Assembly (NCBI GenBank): GCA_947491225.1
Contig: CANLIE010000006.1
Coordinates: 43,156 to 107,155, forward strand
From: an uncultured Cellulophaga sp.
GTDB lineage: Bacteria > Bacteroidota > Bacteroidia > Flavobacteriales > Flavobacteriaceae
Reading direction: 5' to 3'
Length of the DNA stretch: 64,000 nt
Shown here: positions 26,859-35,698 of the stretch, piece by piece
How the letters are laid out: every line of letters starts with the position of its first letter
How positions within the stretch are numbered: position 1 is the stretch's first letter
Notes under the pieces: model-generated
The model's input: only the letters and a program-made list of their open reading frames with translations
The model's database searches: none
Told to the model about the DNA's origin: nothing
Translations under genes and position numbers: made by a program

Positions 26859-26896
26859 AAAAGCTGCGTAATAATTTTACTACGCAGCTTTTTTTA
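26859..26896 (+). terminator. terminator after the DUF2911 gene
   Basis: Stem AAGCTGCGTA (26861-26870) and TACGCAGCTT (26881-26890) with a ten-base loop and a T-run. Confidence 0.9.
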
Positions 26897-26964
26897 TTAA
26901 AAACCAATTAAAATTGATAGTTACAAAACTATTGAATCTCCAAAAATGATTAAAGAATTAGAGT

Positions 26965-27183
26965 TTAATCTTTCAGAGGCTCACAATAGAATCCTTGTGT
27001 GTTCATTAAATTTATGACATCTTTTTCATAAAGATTTTCCGAAGCTTCAATCCTTAATACATTATCAACATCTTCAGTATCAACAGACCAATTTGTAATT
27101 GTTGTATGTGTGTTTAAAAGGTTTTTAATGTCTTTTACTTTTTTCTTTGTCTTTATGTCTGTTCTAAATATTAGTAATTTCAT
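26965..27183 (-). CDS. small protein with HMA-like fold lacking metal-binding cysteines
   Basis: A 72-aa protein whose strand-helix pattern (KLLIFRTDI, KDIKNLLNTHTTITNWSVDT, DNVLRIEASE, DVINLMNTQGFYCEPL) resembles heavy-metal-associated (ferredoxin-like) domains. It has no CxxC, so metal transport is unlikely. Third gene, 39 bp after the membrane protein of the ECF sigma operon. Function unknown. Confidence 0.7.
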   Translation of the reverse strand: MKLLIFRTDIKTKKKVKDIKNLLNTHTTITNWSVDTEDVDNVLRIEASENLYEKDVINLMNTQGFYCEPLKD

Positions 27184-27222
27184 ACTTGTATTTTAGCTGT
27201 GAGTTAGAATGTTTTTTTTAAT

Positions 27223-27630
27223 TTACTCAGGTGACTCAGGATCACTTTCATAGTTCATCCGTTTCACATACTCTTTGTAGGCTATATCACCCTCTTCTTT
27301 CCAAAAATCATCATAATGTTTCCATTTAGAGAAATCACTTTTCTTTTCAATTTTACAATGGTTGTTGGAATCTTTAGGGCTAGAGCTGCTACCACAACCA
27401 CTTCCTAAGCCGCCAAAGAGAATTTTAAATAATATAAATATTCCAATGCCTTCCCAGTATGTAATTGATTTTAGCTGAAAAATGTCTACCATTAACCAGT
27501 TCCATAACCACATAATAATTAAACCAAATAGAGTAGCTAGTGCTGTTATTGCAATTATTCCTAAAACAATCCATCCTGCAATTTCTCCTGGAGATTTACT
27601 TCTCATTTTATGTTTCAATAAATTTGTCAT
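27223..27630 (-). CDS. two-helix membrane protein paired with an ECF sigma factor
   Basis: A 135-aa protein: cytoplasmic basic start (KHKMRSKSPGEIAGW), two transmembrane segments (about 18-42 and 58-75), a Gly/Ser/Cys stretch (FGGLGSGCGSSSSP), and a charged C-terminal tail (SDFSKWKHYDDFWKEEGD). The same pair (sigma factor plus this short membrane protein) recurs in Bacteroidota. It may restrain the sigma factor, though it lacks a recognised anti-sigma zinc or FecR domain. It starts 5 bp after the sigma gene. Confidence 0.8.
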   Translation of the reverse strand: MTNLLKHKMRSKSPGEIAGWIVLGIIAITALATLFGLIIMWLWNWLMVDIFQLKSITYWEGIGIFILFKILFGGLGSGCGSSSSPKDSNNHCKIEKKSDFSKWKHYDDFWKEEGDIAYKEYVKRMNYESDPESPE

Positions 27631-27635
27631 TTGGT

Positions 27636-28175
27636 TTAATTTAATCTATTAATTTTTTCTAATTTTTTATGTAATAATGATATGGCTCTATGCCTCCTAG
27701 ACATAAGTGTTCCTTGTGATATACCAGTTTCTTTACTGATTTCTTTATAGGTGTATCCTTCAAAATCAATAGCAATTATAATATCTCTATAATCAGGCTT
27801 AAGACTTAAAATGGTTTTTTTTAATTCATCTTTTATCAGTTCAGAATAAGAATTGTCAGATGTATAGTGCAATAGTTCTGCTAGTTCATTAAGTTTTGCT
27901 TCATTTTTGTCTTCAGAATTATAGGTTTGTTTATTGGCTCTTCTTACATCAATTATTTTATTCTTAATAGAGTGATAGACAAAACCAGCAACATTATTGA
28001 TAGGTGAATATCTATCTGCCCTAGAAAATAATTTTAAAGCCACTTCTTGTATAATATCTTCAGCTTCTCTATTTACGTTGTTTTTAATTTTTGAACCAAC
28101 ATAAATTTTAAGCGTATTATATTCCTTATTAAAAAAAGCTCTTAATTTTTTACTATTTTCTGTTTTAGACGTCAT
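27636..28175 (-). CDS. RNA polymerase sigma factor, ECF (sigma-70) family
   Basis: A 179-aa sigma factor with region 2 (EAEDIIQEVALKLFSRADRY) near residues 37-56 and region 4 (LKPDYRDIIIAIDFEGYTYKEISKETGISQGTLMSRRHRA, with helix-turn-helix) near 124-165. It directs RNA polymerase to a stress regulon. It heads an operon with a short membrane protein and an HMA-like small protein, and no classical anti-sigma factor is present. Confidence 0.93.
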   Translation of the reverse strand: MTSKTENSKKLRAFFNKEYNTLKIYVGSKIKNNVNREAEDIIQEVALKLFSRADRYSPINNVAGFVYHSIKNKIIDVRRANKQTYNSEDKNEAKLNELAELLHYTSDNSYSELIKDELKKTILSLKPDYRDIIIAIDFEGYTYKEISKETGISQGTLMSRRHRAISLLHKKLEKINRLN

Positions 28176-28429
28176 TCAGAGTCTTTTTAAACTGACCTTC
28201 AATTATAAAGACGATTTTTTTTGAATCTATTGCATTATTTATAGAGTAAATTTCAGAAAAATTTAAAATATGATGATTTATAGATAAATTATCGCGTTTG
28301 TGTATGGTTTGTTACGTGTTTTAAGCACTTAATTTAGAAAGTACAGAACCAACTAGAAATTCCCAAGTAGGTGAGAATAAACAATAAATTAGATACTGTG
28401 TTACTTGCCCAATTTCCTTATATTTTTAT

Positions 28430-28825
28430 TTATTCAGAGCTATATTTTTTTAGTTGATAAATTGAATAAAGCCCGATTATAAATTCTGCCATTATTCCAA
28501 AAATATAACCTCCTGTAGGTATTCCATCCACTAGCATACTCAACGTTCTTCCAATTACCATAGATATCATAAACAATATATTTAGTTGAGTTGCAATTTT
28601 CCAATATTCAGTTTTCCAAATTCCTAAAATCCATACGAATGAGTTTCCAAGATATAAACACATAATTGCTTTTAACATATTTGCGAGGTCAATTGTGTTT
28701 ACTTGTATATCTAATCGGTCAGACAAAATTGATGGAGAACCGTAAATTATTGCTGTTGGCACTACAATTAATAAAGAAATGAGAAGGTGTGAGTTTTTAA
28801 AAATCCAATTTATTTTATCCACCAT
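28430..28825 (-). CDS. DUF4345-like membrane protein
   Basis: A 131-aa protein with four hydrophobic segments and a cytoplasmic C-terminal lysine/serine tail. YGSPSILSDRLDIQVNTIDLANML followed by RAIMCLYLG-like AIMCLYLGNSFVWILG agrees with DUF4345 membrane proteins. Function unknown. It is separated by 255 bp from the ECF operon and its downstream neighbour; the flanking spacers are AT-rich and repeat-containing, so it may belong to an accessory segment. Confidence 0.7.
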   Translation of the reverse strand: MVDKINWIFKNSHLLISLLIVVPTAIIYGSPSILSDRLDIQVNTIDLANMLKAIMCLYLGNSFVWILGIWKTEYWKIATQLNILFMISMVIGRTLSMLVDGIPTGGYIFGIMAEFIIGLYSIYQLKKYSSE

Positions 28826-28969
28826 ATTCTAGTTTTAATTTTAGATTTTTCACTTGTTTTTGTTATTGTAATAATCTTTCTGTCTGTGTCTTTTTCAAAC
28901 TTGTAAGTATCGTTCTGTGTATGGACAGTAGGGCAAATTTGAAGCACTTCACTTTCTGTTTACCACTAA

Positions 28970-29032
28970 GCCAAAACAAAGGTTTTTACTTTTAATTTTC
29001 TTATTTGATAAACGTCAAAACTTTGTTTTGGC
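28970..29032. repeat. long inverted repeat in the spacer before the SRPBCC gene
   Basis: GCCAAAACAAAG (28970-28981) and CTTTGTTTTGGC (29021-29032) are perfect inverted copies around a 39-bp loop. Weaker pairing continues outward (GGGCAAATTTGAAGC with GCTTTCAATTTGTC). The pattern resembles the folded spacers seen between accessory genes in Flavobacteria. Confidence 0.7.
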
Positions 29033-29084
29033 GTTGCCTACTCAAATAACAGGGCTTTCAATTTGTCTCTAAATGCCCTATTGG

Positions 29085-29564
29085 CTATACATTTTGTTGT
29101 AACACGTTTTTATTTTCTAATTCGGTTAGGTATTCTTTTAGCAATCTTAATTTTTTAGTCATATTCAATCTGATTTTTTGCGAGACTTTGTGTTTAATTA
29201 GGCTGTAAGGAAATTTCAAATTGAAAGAGTAAGTGATTTTTAGGTCAGTCTTATTGCCATCACTTGAAGAATAATTCCAAGTTCCAATAAAATCCTTGAA
29301 AATTTGAGATTTATTAATCATTTTGATTGAGATTTCATTTGGCGATTTAAAAGTCAAATACTCTGTTTCCATAAGAATACCCTCTATTGATTTTGTAAAA
29401 ACTTTAGCTCCTTTTTTCAGCTCCTTACATTCATCAATAAAATCAATTTCCAAAGTCTGTTTATCCCATTTCTTTCTATTGTTAAAGTCTTGAGTAAAAT
29501 CAAATAACCATTTAATATCTCTATTATATGTTTCTATTTCTGATATGGAATTTTTAAGATTCAC
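29085..29564 (-). CDS. SRPBCC family protein (polyketide cyclase-like fold)
   Basis: A 159-aa START-fold protein: N-terminal WLFDFTQDFNNRKKWDKQT, central KSIEGILMETEYLTF strands and a C-terminal long helix (KIRLNMTKKLRLLKEYLTELE). Ligand unknown. Its 3' end contains GTGTTACAAC, and the mirrored GTTGTAACAC lies just upstream of its start (29577-29588), giving cassette-like ends. It is transcribed alone, after a structured 259-bp spacer. Confidence 0.82.
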   Translation of the reverse strand: MNLKNSISEIETYNRDIKWLFDFTQDFNNRKKWDKQTLEIDFIDECKELKKGAKVFTKSIEGILMETEYLTFKSPNEISIKMINKSQIFKDFIGTWNYSSSDGNKTDLKITYSFNLKFPYSLIKHKVSQKIRLNMTKKLRLLKEYLTELENKNVLQQNV

Positions 29565-29668
29565 TCTGTTTGCTTTAATGTGTTACAACTCTATAATAAA
29601 GGTACCTACCGCCATATAAAATTACTGTTTTAACTTATTAAAGTATTTAACCCAATAAGTTTTGGATA

Positions 29669-31384
29669 CTATACTTTAAGAGTTGTATCATTATCACCTT
29701 TCATTATTCTATCAAAACTTTCTAGCAAAAAAGCTATAGCAATCACTAGCGCGCAACCAAAAGCATTTAGCCATAGATAAGACATCCAATCTTGCCACCA
29801 CCCAATAATCACAATAAATTGGGTAATTATTGCAGCAACAAAAACAGCATTACCTTTTACATATTTTAAAAAGAAAGCCAATAAAAAGATACCTAGCACA
29901 TTTCCATAAAAGATAGAGCCAATAATATTAACCAGCTGTATCAAGTTATCAAATAAATTAGCTACACATGCAATTATTATTGCTATTATGCCCCAGATTA
30001 GGGTAAACATCTTGGAAGCTTTTACATAATGATCGTCTGTTTCTTCTCTTTTAAAATTTCTTTTGTATATATCTAAGGCACTTATAGTACCAAGAGCATT
30101 TAGTTCTGATGCCGTGGAAGACATTGCTGCAGATAATATAACAGCTAATAATAGTCCTATGATACCTTGCGGTAAATAATTTAAGATAAAATGAATAAAG
30201 ACGTAATCCTTATCATTTGTTTCAATATCTTTATCAGCTTGTGTAATTATTTCTTTAGCGGCATCTCTTCCAATTTTTTCTTTTTTATTTAATAAAACAA
30301 TTTCTTTTTTAGCCAAAGCCAAAGCAATTGAATCGTTGTTATCTAAAGCTTTTGAGAATCTATGTTGTGCTATTTCTTTTTGATTGGATAGTTTTAAATG
30401 CTCTTCTTCTAGAAGCTTGTAATCATCTGCATATTTAGAATTAATTACCATCTCTGTTGCTGCTGGATTAAAATTTAAAGGTGATGTATTGTATTGATAA
30501 AAAACAAAAACCATTACACCAACAAGTAGAATAAAAAATTGCATAGGTATTTTAAGCACACCATTAAATATGAGTCCTAATTGACTTTCCCTTATAGATT
30601 TTCCTGAAAGATAGCGTTGTACTTGACTTTGGTCTGTTCCAAAATAGGACATAAACAAGAAAAAACCACCAGTAAGCCCACTCCATACAGTGTACCTACT
30701 TTTTGTGTTTAGTTCAAAATCTAAAATATTCAATTTATCACTTGCACCAGCAACTTTTAAAGCTTTTCCAAAAGAAATATCTGAAGGTAAATATCCAAGA
30801 ATAAAGAAAAAGGCAATGAACATACCTGTCATTATAATGAACATTTGCTGTTTTTGAGTAACACTAACTGCTTTTGTGCCACCAGAAACAGTATAAATTA
30901 TGACTAAAACACCTATAATTATGTTCAATATTTTTAAATTCCACCCCAATACTGCTGATAAAATAATAGATGGTGCATAAATGGTTATTCCAGCAGCTAA
31001 ACCACGTTGAATTAGAAAAAGAAAAGCAGCCAATGTTCTTGTTTTAACATCAAATCTATTTTCCAGAAATTCGTAAGCAGTATAAACTTTAAGCTTATGA
31101 TATAGTGGTACAAAAACCATACAAATAACAATCATTGCTAATGGCAGACCAAAGTAAAATTGAACAAACCCCATACCATCATGATAAGCTTGCCCTGGCG
31201 TTGATAAAAAAGTAATTGCGCTAGCTTGTGTTGCCATTACAGACAATCCAATTGTCCACCATTTAGACTGGTTACCACCTAAAACATATTCATTTACATT
31301 TTTACGGCCTCTTGTTTTCCAAACTCCATAGCCAACAATAAAGAGTAATGTTCCTATGAGTAAATACCAATCTATTGTTGCCAT
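29669..31384 (-). CDS. sodium:solute symporter (SSS family)
   Basis: A 571-aa transporter with about 13 transmembrane segments; LGGNQSKWWTIGLSVMATQASAITFLSTPG in the first helices is the family's Na+-binding core. Residues about 317-392 form a hydrophilic, Lys/Glu-rich, coiled-coil-like insertion between helices, uncommon in SSS proteins elsewhere. Substrate is unknown; its operon partner is a PIG-L deacetylase, so a sugar-derived compound is possible. Preceded by a 33-codon ORF with one base between. Confidence 0.93.
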   Translation of the reverse strand: MATIDWYLLIGTLLFIVGYGVWKTRGRKNVNEYVLGGNQSKWWTIGLSVMATQASAITFLSTPGQAYHDGMGFVQFYFGLPLAMIVICMVFVPLYHKLKVYTAYEFLENRFDVKTRTLAAFLFLIQRGLAAGITIYAPSIILSAVLGWNLKILNIIIGVLVIIYTVSGGTKAVSVTQKQQMFIIMTGMFIAFFFILGYLPSDISFGKALKVAGASDKLNILDFELNTKSRYTVWSGLTGGFFLFMSYFGTDQSQVQRYLSGKSIRESQLGLIFNGVLKIPMQFFILLVGVMVFVFYQYNTSPLNFNPAATEMVINSKYADDYKLLEEEHLKLSNQKEIAQHRFSKALDNNDSIALALAKKEIVLLNKKEKIGRDAAKEIITQADKDIETNDKDYVFIHFILNYLPQGIIGLLLAVILSAAMSSTASELNALGTISALDIYKRNFKREETDDHYVKASKMFTLIWGIIAIIIACVANLFDNLIQLVNIIGSIFYGNVLGIFLLAFFLKYVKGNAVFVAAIITQFIVIIGWWQDWMSYLWLNAFGCALVIAIAFLLESFDRIMKGDNDTTLKV

Positions 31385-31385
31385 A

Positions 31386-31487
31386 TTATGCGTAAATTTT
31401 CATTAGAATATAAAAGACAATAATAAAAATTGCGTTTAAGATTAAAACCCAAGAGTACTCTTTTTTCCAAGCAAATTTATCTTTCAT
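31386..31487 (-). CDS. 33-residue single-span membrane peptide
   Basis: Short ORF, ATG at 31487, stop TAA at 31386-31388, one base before the transporter ATG (TAATATG). It has a basic N-terminus (MKDKFAWKKEYSW) then one hydrophobic span (VLILNAIFIIVFYILM). Start lies 10 bp after the PIG-L gene's stop. The composition and tight packing suggest a true small gene, possibly an SSS-associated subunit. Confidence 0.7.
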   Translation of the reverse strand: MKDKFAWKKEYSWVLILNAIFIIVFYILMKIYA

Positions 31488-31497
31488 CTATTCTTTT

Positions 31498-33990
31498 TTA
31501 TTGTTTTAGCGATAGCATATTGGCAAACAACTTATATGCCCCAGGGACACCAGCAGGTAATTCTCTAAAAAAACTTAGTCCTGTATAAATGTAATTCCCT
31601 TTGCCGTAAGGAGCTACTATTAAACTCCCTTTTTTTATAGATTCTCCTTTATCTGCCATAGATAAAATAGGGGTGAATTCTTTACTCCATTCATTGGGAA
31701 AATATAACCCACGTTCTTGAACCCAATTATTAAAGTCCTTTGCAGTTATTTTATTTGGTGTATTTACCAATGGATGATCTTTAGCTAAAATAGATACAAC
31801 AGCATTTTCATTTGTTACTCTATCTCTTGATAATTGCATTGGGTATGGAGAAAGATTATCAATTCCTAAACCATTCCTGCCTGCTGTATTGTATTGAATA
31901 ATAAGATTTCCTCCATTTTTTACATAATCTAGTAAAAAACGTTGTTTAAATTTTAAGATATTGACTACATTATATGCCCTTATGCCAACAACAATTGCAT
32001 CATAAGGCTGTAATAATTCGTAGTTTATATTGTTTGGGTCTAGTATAGATACATTATATCCAATTTGTTCTAGACTCTCTGGAACTTTATCACCAGCTCC
32101 TACAATGTAACCAATGTTTTTGCCTGTTTTTTTTATGTTTAACCGTACAACTTTAGCTTCTGACGGTAATAGAACAGATTGTGTTGGTATGTGGTCGTAG
32201 GCAATTTCTATTAATTCTTTGGTTAACTCTTTACCGTTTATCTTTAGTATTGGAGATATGTAGTTTTCTTCTTCATCTGCTGGCGGTGTTACTTTAAATA
32301 GGATAGTTTTAGAATCACCCTTTTTTGCAATATTGAATAATTTTGTATCTTCTTCAACAGTCCACCCTTTTGAGTAACGCAATTGTACTTCTCCAGATAT
32401 ATTATCTTTTAGAGCTTTAATAGTGACAGGAATTTCTTTTGTAGACTCATCAGAAAAAATAATTACTTTATCTTTTATGCTAGCAGAAGCTTCTGGTAAA
32501 ATTTCAAAAGGCTTATATAATTCACCTTTATCTGGCTTAGAATAATGATATACTACAGGTTTTTCAATTGTTAAACTATAATTATTGATAGATAGTTCAA
32601 ATTCAGCATTAAAAGCTCGTGGTGTTTCTGGTTTGCCTATTAATTTTTTATCTGTTACAACATACATTCCTAAGCTTCCTTTTTGCATAAGCCAATAAGG
32701 ACCAGTATAATTTATGTTGTTAGGTACAGAAATCTCTAGGTTTATAGTCTCTTTTTTATTGTTTAAAAGAGGTGTGTTTTGAGTATGCTTTGTATTATTA
32801 ATAGTAATAGATTTTAATAAAATAGTTGTTTTGCTTCTATTTAGTGCTTCTAAATTTACTTTAAACTTTCCGTTAGGAGTGCTATTGGTAACATTGGCAT
32901 TAGCTTCTAAGTACAAACCGCAAACATTTGCTATGATAGTTTTTAATTCTTTTGATTTAATGGCCTTCCAGTGTTTATCAGTAGATTTTTGTAATAAACT
33001 GTATGCTTTAATCAATTCTGGTAGATGTAAAGAAGGGTCTTTAAAGTTGAAATTTTCTTGAACTGTATTCAATATATTACCAATGGCTTTTCCTCCATTT
33101 ATCCTAGACCACGAAGTGTCAATTCCTTCAAAAATGTTATCAGTAGAAGGCATATCTCCTTTTAATAATTCTATATATTCATCTTGACTTCCTCTTGTAG
33201 ATATTCTGCCAAAACCTTGACATAAGTGTTGACTACTAGCTAGAGCAGCAATTTCATTGTTTGAAACACCTAACATTGGGTAATAAACACCTACATCTAA
33301 TTTTATTAAATTGCTCTTGTCTGCTTTGTTAAAAGCATCTTGGCTACCATAAAACCACCAAGAAGTATTAAAAAAAAGACGTTTAGGTTGCCATATTTCT
33401 GTTAATTTTAACTGTTCTGGATATGCATTGGCGTCATTAACCAAATCAAACGCTTCTAGGCTAAGCATCGCTGATGATGTGTGATGACCGTGGGTAGAAC
33501 CAGGATTTTTATGATTAAATCTATTAATGATAACATCTGGTTTAAATTGTCTTATAATTTGAACAACATCTCCCAGCACCTCTTTTTTATCCCATATAGC
33601 TAATGTTTCATCAGGATGTTTAGAATAGCCAAAATCATTGGCTCTAGTAAAAAATTGTTCTCCACCATCTATGTTGCGAGCAGCTAATAACTCTTGAGTT
33701 CTTAATACTCCCAATTGCTCCCGAATTTCTGGACCAATTAAGTTTTGTCCTCCGTCTCCACGAGTTAGGGATAAATAAGCTGTTCTTGCTTTTATTTTAT
33801 TAGATAGATAAGAAATTAACCTTGTATTTTCATCGTCTGGATGAGCAGCTATGTAAAGGACTGTCCCCAAAAAATTAAGCTTTTCCAAAGAGTGGAATAT
33901 TTCTGTGGATGAATTCTTTTTAGGAGCCTGAGCAGTCCCTAGATTGATGCAAAACAATATAATAATGCAACAAACCAATAAATGGCGCAT
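31498..33990 (-). CDS. PIG-L/LmbE family deacetylase-like protein (secreted, large form)
   Basis: An 830-aa protein with a signal peptide (MRHLLVCCIIILFCINLGTA). The first 300 residues are a PIG-L domain with LYIAAHPDDENTRLISYL (residues about 45-62) and the second metal site in GSTHGHHTSS. The rest holds beta-sandwich stretches and a C-terminal GATase1/ThuA-like segment (DAIVVGIRAYNV, NGGNLIIQYNT). A periplasmic N-deacetylase is likely; substrate unknown. Promoter -7 box TATATTTG at 34014-34021. Cotranscribed with the SSS transporter. Confidence 0.92.
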   Translation of the reverse strand: MRHLLVCCIIILFCINLGTAQAPKKNSSTEIFHSLEKLNFLGTVLYIAAHPDDENTRLISYLSNKIKARTAYLSLTRGDGGQNLIGPEIREQLGVLRTQELLAARNIDGGEQFFTRANDFGYSKHPDETLAIWDKKEVLGDVVQIIRQFKPDVIINRFNHKNPGSTHGHHTSSAMLSLEAFDLVNDANAYPEQLKLTEIWQPKRLFFNTSWWFYGSQDAFNKADKSNLIKLDVGVYYPMLGVSNNEIAALASSQHLCQGFGRISTRGSQDEYIELLKGDMPSTDNIFEGIDTSWSRINGGKAIGNILNTVQENFNFKDPSLHLPELIKAYSLLQKSTDKHWKAIKSKELKTIIANVCGLYLEANANVTNSTPNGKFKVNLEALNRSKTTILLKSITINNTKHTQNTPLLNNKKETINLEISVPNNINYTGPYWLMQKGSLGMYVVTDKKLIGKPETPRAFNAEFELSINNYSLTIEKPVVYHYSKPDKGELYKPFEILPEASASIKDKVIIFSDESTKEIPVTIKALKDNISGEVQLRYSKGWTVEEDTKLFNIAKKGDSKTILFKVTPPADEEENYISPILKINGKELTKELIEIAYDHIPTQSVLLPSEAKVVRLNIKKTGKNIGYIVGAGDKVPESLEQIGYNVSILDPNNINYELLQPYDAIVVGIRAYNVVNILKFKQRFLLDYVKNGGNLIIQYNTAGRNGLGIDNLSPYPMQLSRDRVTNENAVVSILAKDHPLVNTPNKITAKDFNNWVQERGLYFPNEWSKEFTPILSMADKGESIKKGSLIVAPYGKGNYIYTGLSFFRELPAGVPGAYKLFANMLSLKQ

Positions 33991-34097
33991 ATATGTTAAT
34001 TTAGGTTGATAACCAAATATAAGAAGATAAGTGACTTTTTAAGTTAATTTTAAAGGTTCTTTAACATCATTTAGTTTGTTAAATCTACTAAAGTGGA

Positions 34098-35144
34098 TTA
34101 TTTTGCAAACCACTTTTTTCTTTTAATGAAAAAAATGGACAACAAGGCTATAAAAAACATAACACCTAATAGAATAAAATAACCATATTTAGTTTCTAAT
34201 TCTGGTATGTTTTTAAAATTCATACCATAAATACCTGCCAAAAAAGTTAAAGGAATAAAAATTACAGAAAATATTGTCAAGGTTTTCATAACCTCATTTA
34301 ATCTATGACTCTGTATGCTAAACATTAAATTTAAAGAGCTTTCTAGTTGATTTAAGTTAAAATCTATTTCATCACTCATTAACCCAATTTGCTCTTTTAA
34401 TTCAACAAAATATTTTAAATTAAAATCTATACATTCAATATTTTCTAGTTGATTAATAGCATCTCTTATACTCGTCGTCATTCTTTTTATTTGGTTTAGT
34501 TGCTTTTTATTGTTTTCAATCTTTAAAGCAAATTCTGGTGTTGGTTTAGTTTCATTAAAATTTTCTAATCCAATATTTGCTTCTGAAAGTTTATCGTAGG
34601 TTAAATAATAATTATCTATTATTGCCTCTATTAATAGATAGAATAAATAATCTGCTCCCTTTTTTCTTATAATACCTAAATTGTTTTCTAATCGTTCTCG
34701 CAAATGTTGAAAATGATCTCCTTCTACCTCTTGTATACTCCAGACATAATTTTGCCCAACAACAAAAATCATTTGTTCAAACCTAGTTTCTCTATCTTCA
34801 GTAGAATAGTAAGGAGATTTTAAAGTTAAAAAAAAACAATCATTAAGCTCAATGACTTTATTTCTATGATTGTTTTCTTGAATGAGGTTAACTAAAAACT
34901 CATCCATATTATTAAGAGATATTATTTTACGTACAGCATCTGTATGTTGAAAACCATATATATTAAGCCATGATATTTGTGAGTGGTCTTTATTGAGTAC
35001 TATTCTATCTAACTCATTTGCTTGAATGTTTTTATGGACATCTTTTGAATATTCAGTTAAAGTACAATTAGAAAGAAAGTTTTCTAAAACAAATTCATTT
35101 TTTTCAATGTAAGGGTTAATCTTACGGCTGTTTTTTCGTTTCAT
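34098..35144 (-). CDS. corA: magnesium/cobalt transporter CorA
   Basis: Pentameric inner-membrane divalent-cation channel. The 348-aa protein has a long cytoplasmic N-terminal domain and two C-terminal transmembrane helices (about 285-305 and 320-340). The pore signature is present in GIYGMNFKNIP. It starts 14 bp after the MscS gene's stop, in the same run of minus-strand genes. Confidence 0.94.
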   Translation of the reverse strand: MKRKNSRKINPYIEKNEFVLENFLSNCTLTEYSKDVHKNIQANELDRIVLNKDHSQISWLNIYGFQHTDAVRKIISLNNMDEFLVNLIQENNHRNKVIELNDCFFLTLKSPYYSTEDRETRFEQMIFVVGQNYVWSIQEVEGDHFQHLRERLENNLGIIRKKGADYLFYLLIEAIIDNYYLTYDKLSEANIGLENFNETKPTPEFALKIENNKKQLNQIKRMTTSIRDAINQLENIECIDFNLKYFVELKEQIGLMSDEIDFNLNQLESSLNLMFSIQSHRLNEVMKTLTIFSVIFIPLTFLAGIYGMNFKNIPELETKYGYFILLGVMFFIALLSIFFIKRKKWFAK

Positions 35145-35158
35145 AAGTCATACTTTTT

Positions 35159-35698
35159 TTAGATATAATCACCTTCACTATAATCATCTGTATCTTTGTT
35201 GATAATAACAACACCTTTTTGTAACAGTAAGTTGTTGGGGTAGGTAAGTAGTTCTCCATTATCTTTTTTTAGATAAATATGATATGCCTTAATATCTATA
35301 ATAACTACTTCTTCTGAAAATTCTCCATCTAATATTTTTATTCGATCTCCAATTTTAAAGGGAAAAGAAAAGAATAAGATAATACCAGCAGTAACATTAC
35401 TTAAAATTGACCAAGAGGCAAATAATGCAACGCCCAATACAGCAAAAATAGAAGAGAAGATTAACCCAAGATCTTTAAAATCTACTTTCCATATATATAT
35501 AAGAAAAAAGAAACCAATTAGGATTAACGCAAAAGAAACATATTTAATAATAAGCTTAGTACGTATTTTATTGAGATCACTAATTCTTCCTATTTTATAT
35601 ATTGCCTTGGCAATGCTATATCTTAGTATAAGAAATGTAATAAAACAAATTATAGTGTTTGTTATTTCGCTCTGATGATTTTCAATGAATTCTCTCAT
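35159..35698 (-). CDS. MscS-type mechanosensitive channel, short form
   Basis: A 179-aa protein from ATG 35698 (MREFIENHQSEI). It has two to three transmembrane segments (ITNTIICFITFLILRY, KYVSFALILIGFFFLIYIW), the pore-lining GLIFSSIFAVLGVALFASWS helix and the start of the beta domain (GDRIKILDGEFSEEVVIID). The C-terminal domain is shorter than in E. coli MscS. An upstream in-frame start at 35749 would overlap the lipoprotein gene deeply; the ATG used overlaps its stop by 4 bp (ATGA). Confidence 0.87.
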   Translation of the reverse strand: MREFIENHQSEITNTIICFITFLILRYSIAKAIYKIGRISDLNKIRTKLIIKYVSFALILIGFFFLIYIWKVDFKDLGLIFSSIFAVLGVALFASWSILSNVTAGIILFFSFPFKIGDRIKILDGEFSEEVVIIDIKAYHIYLKKDNGELLTYPNNLLLQKGVVIINKDTDDYSEGDYI

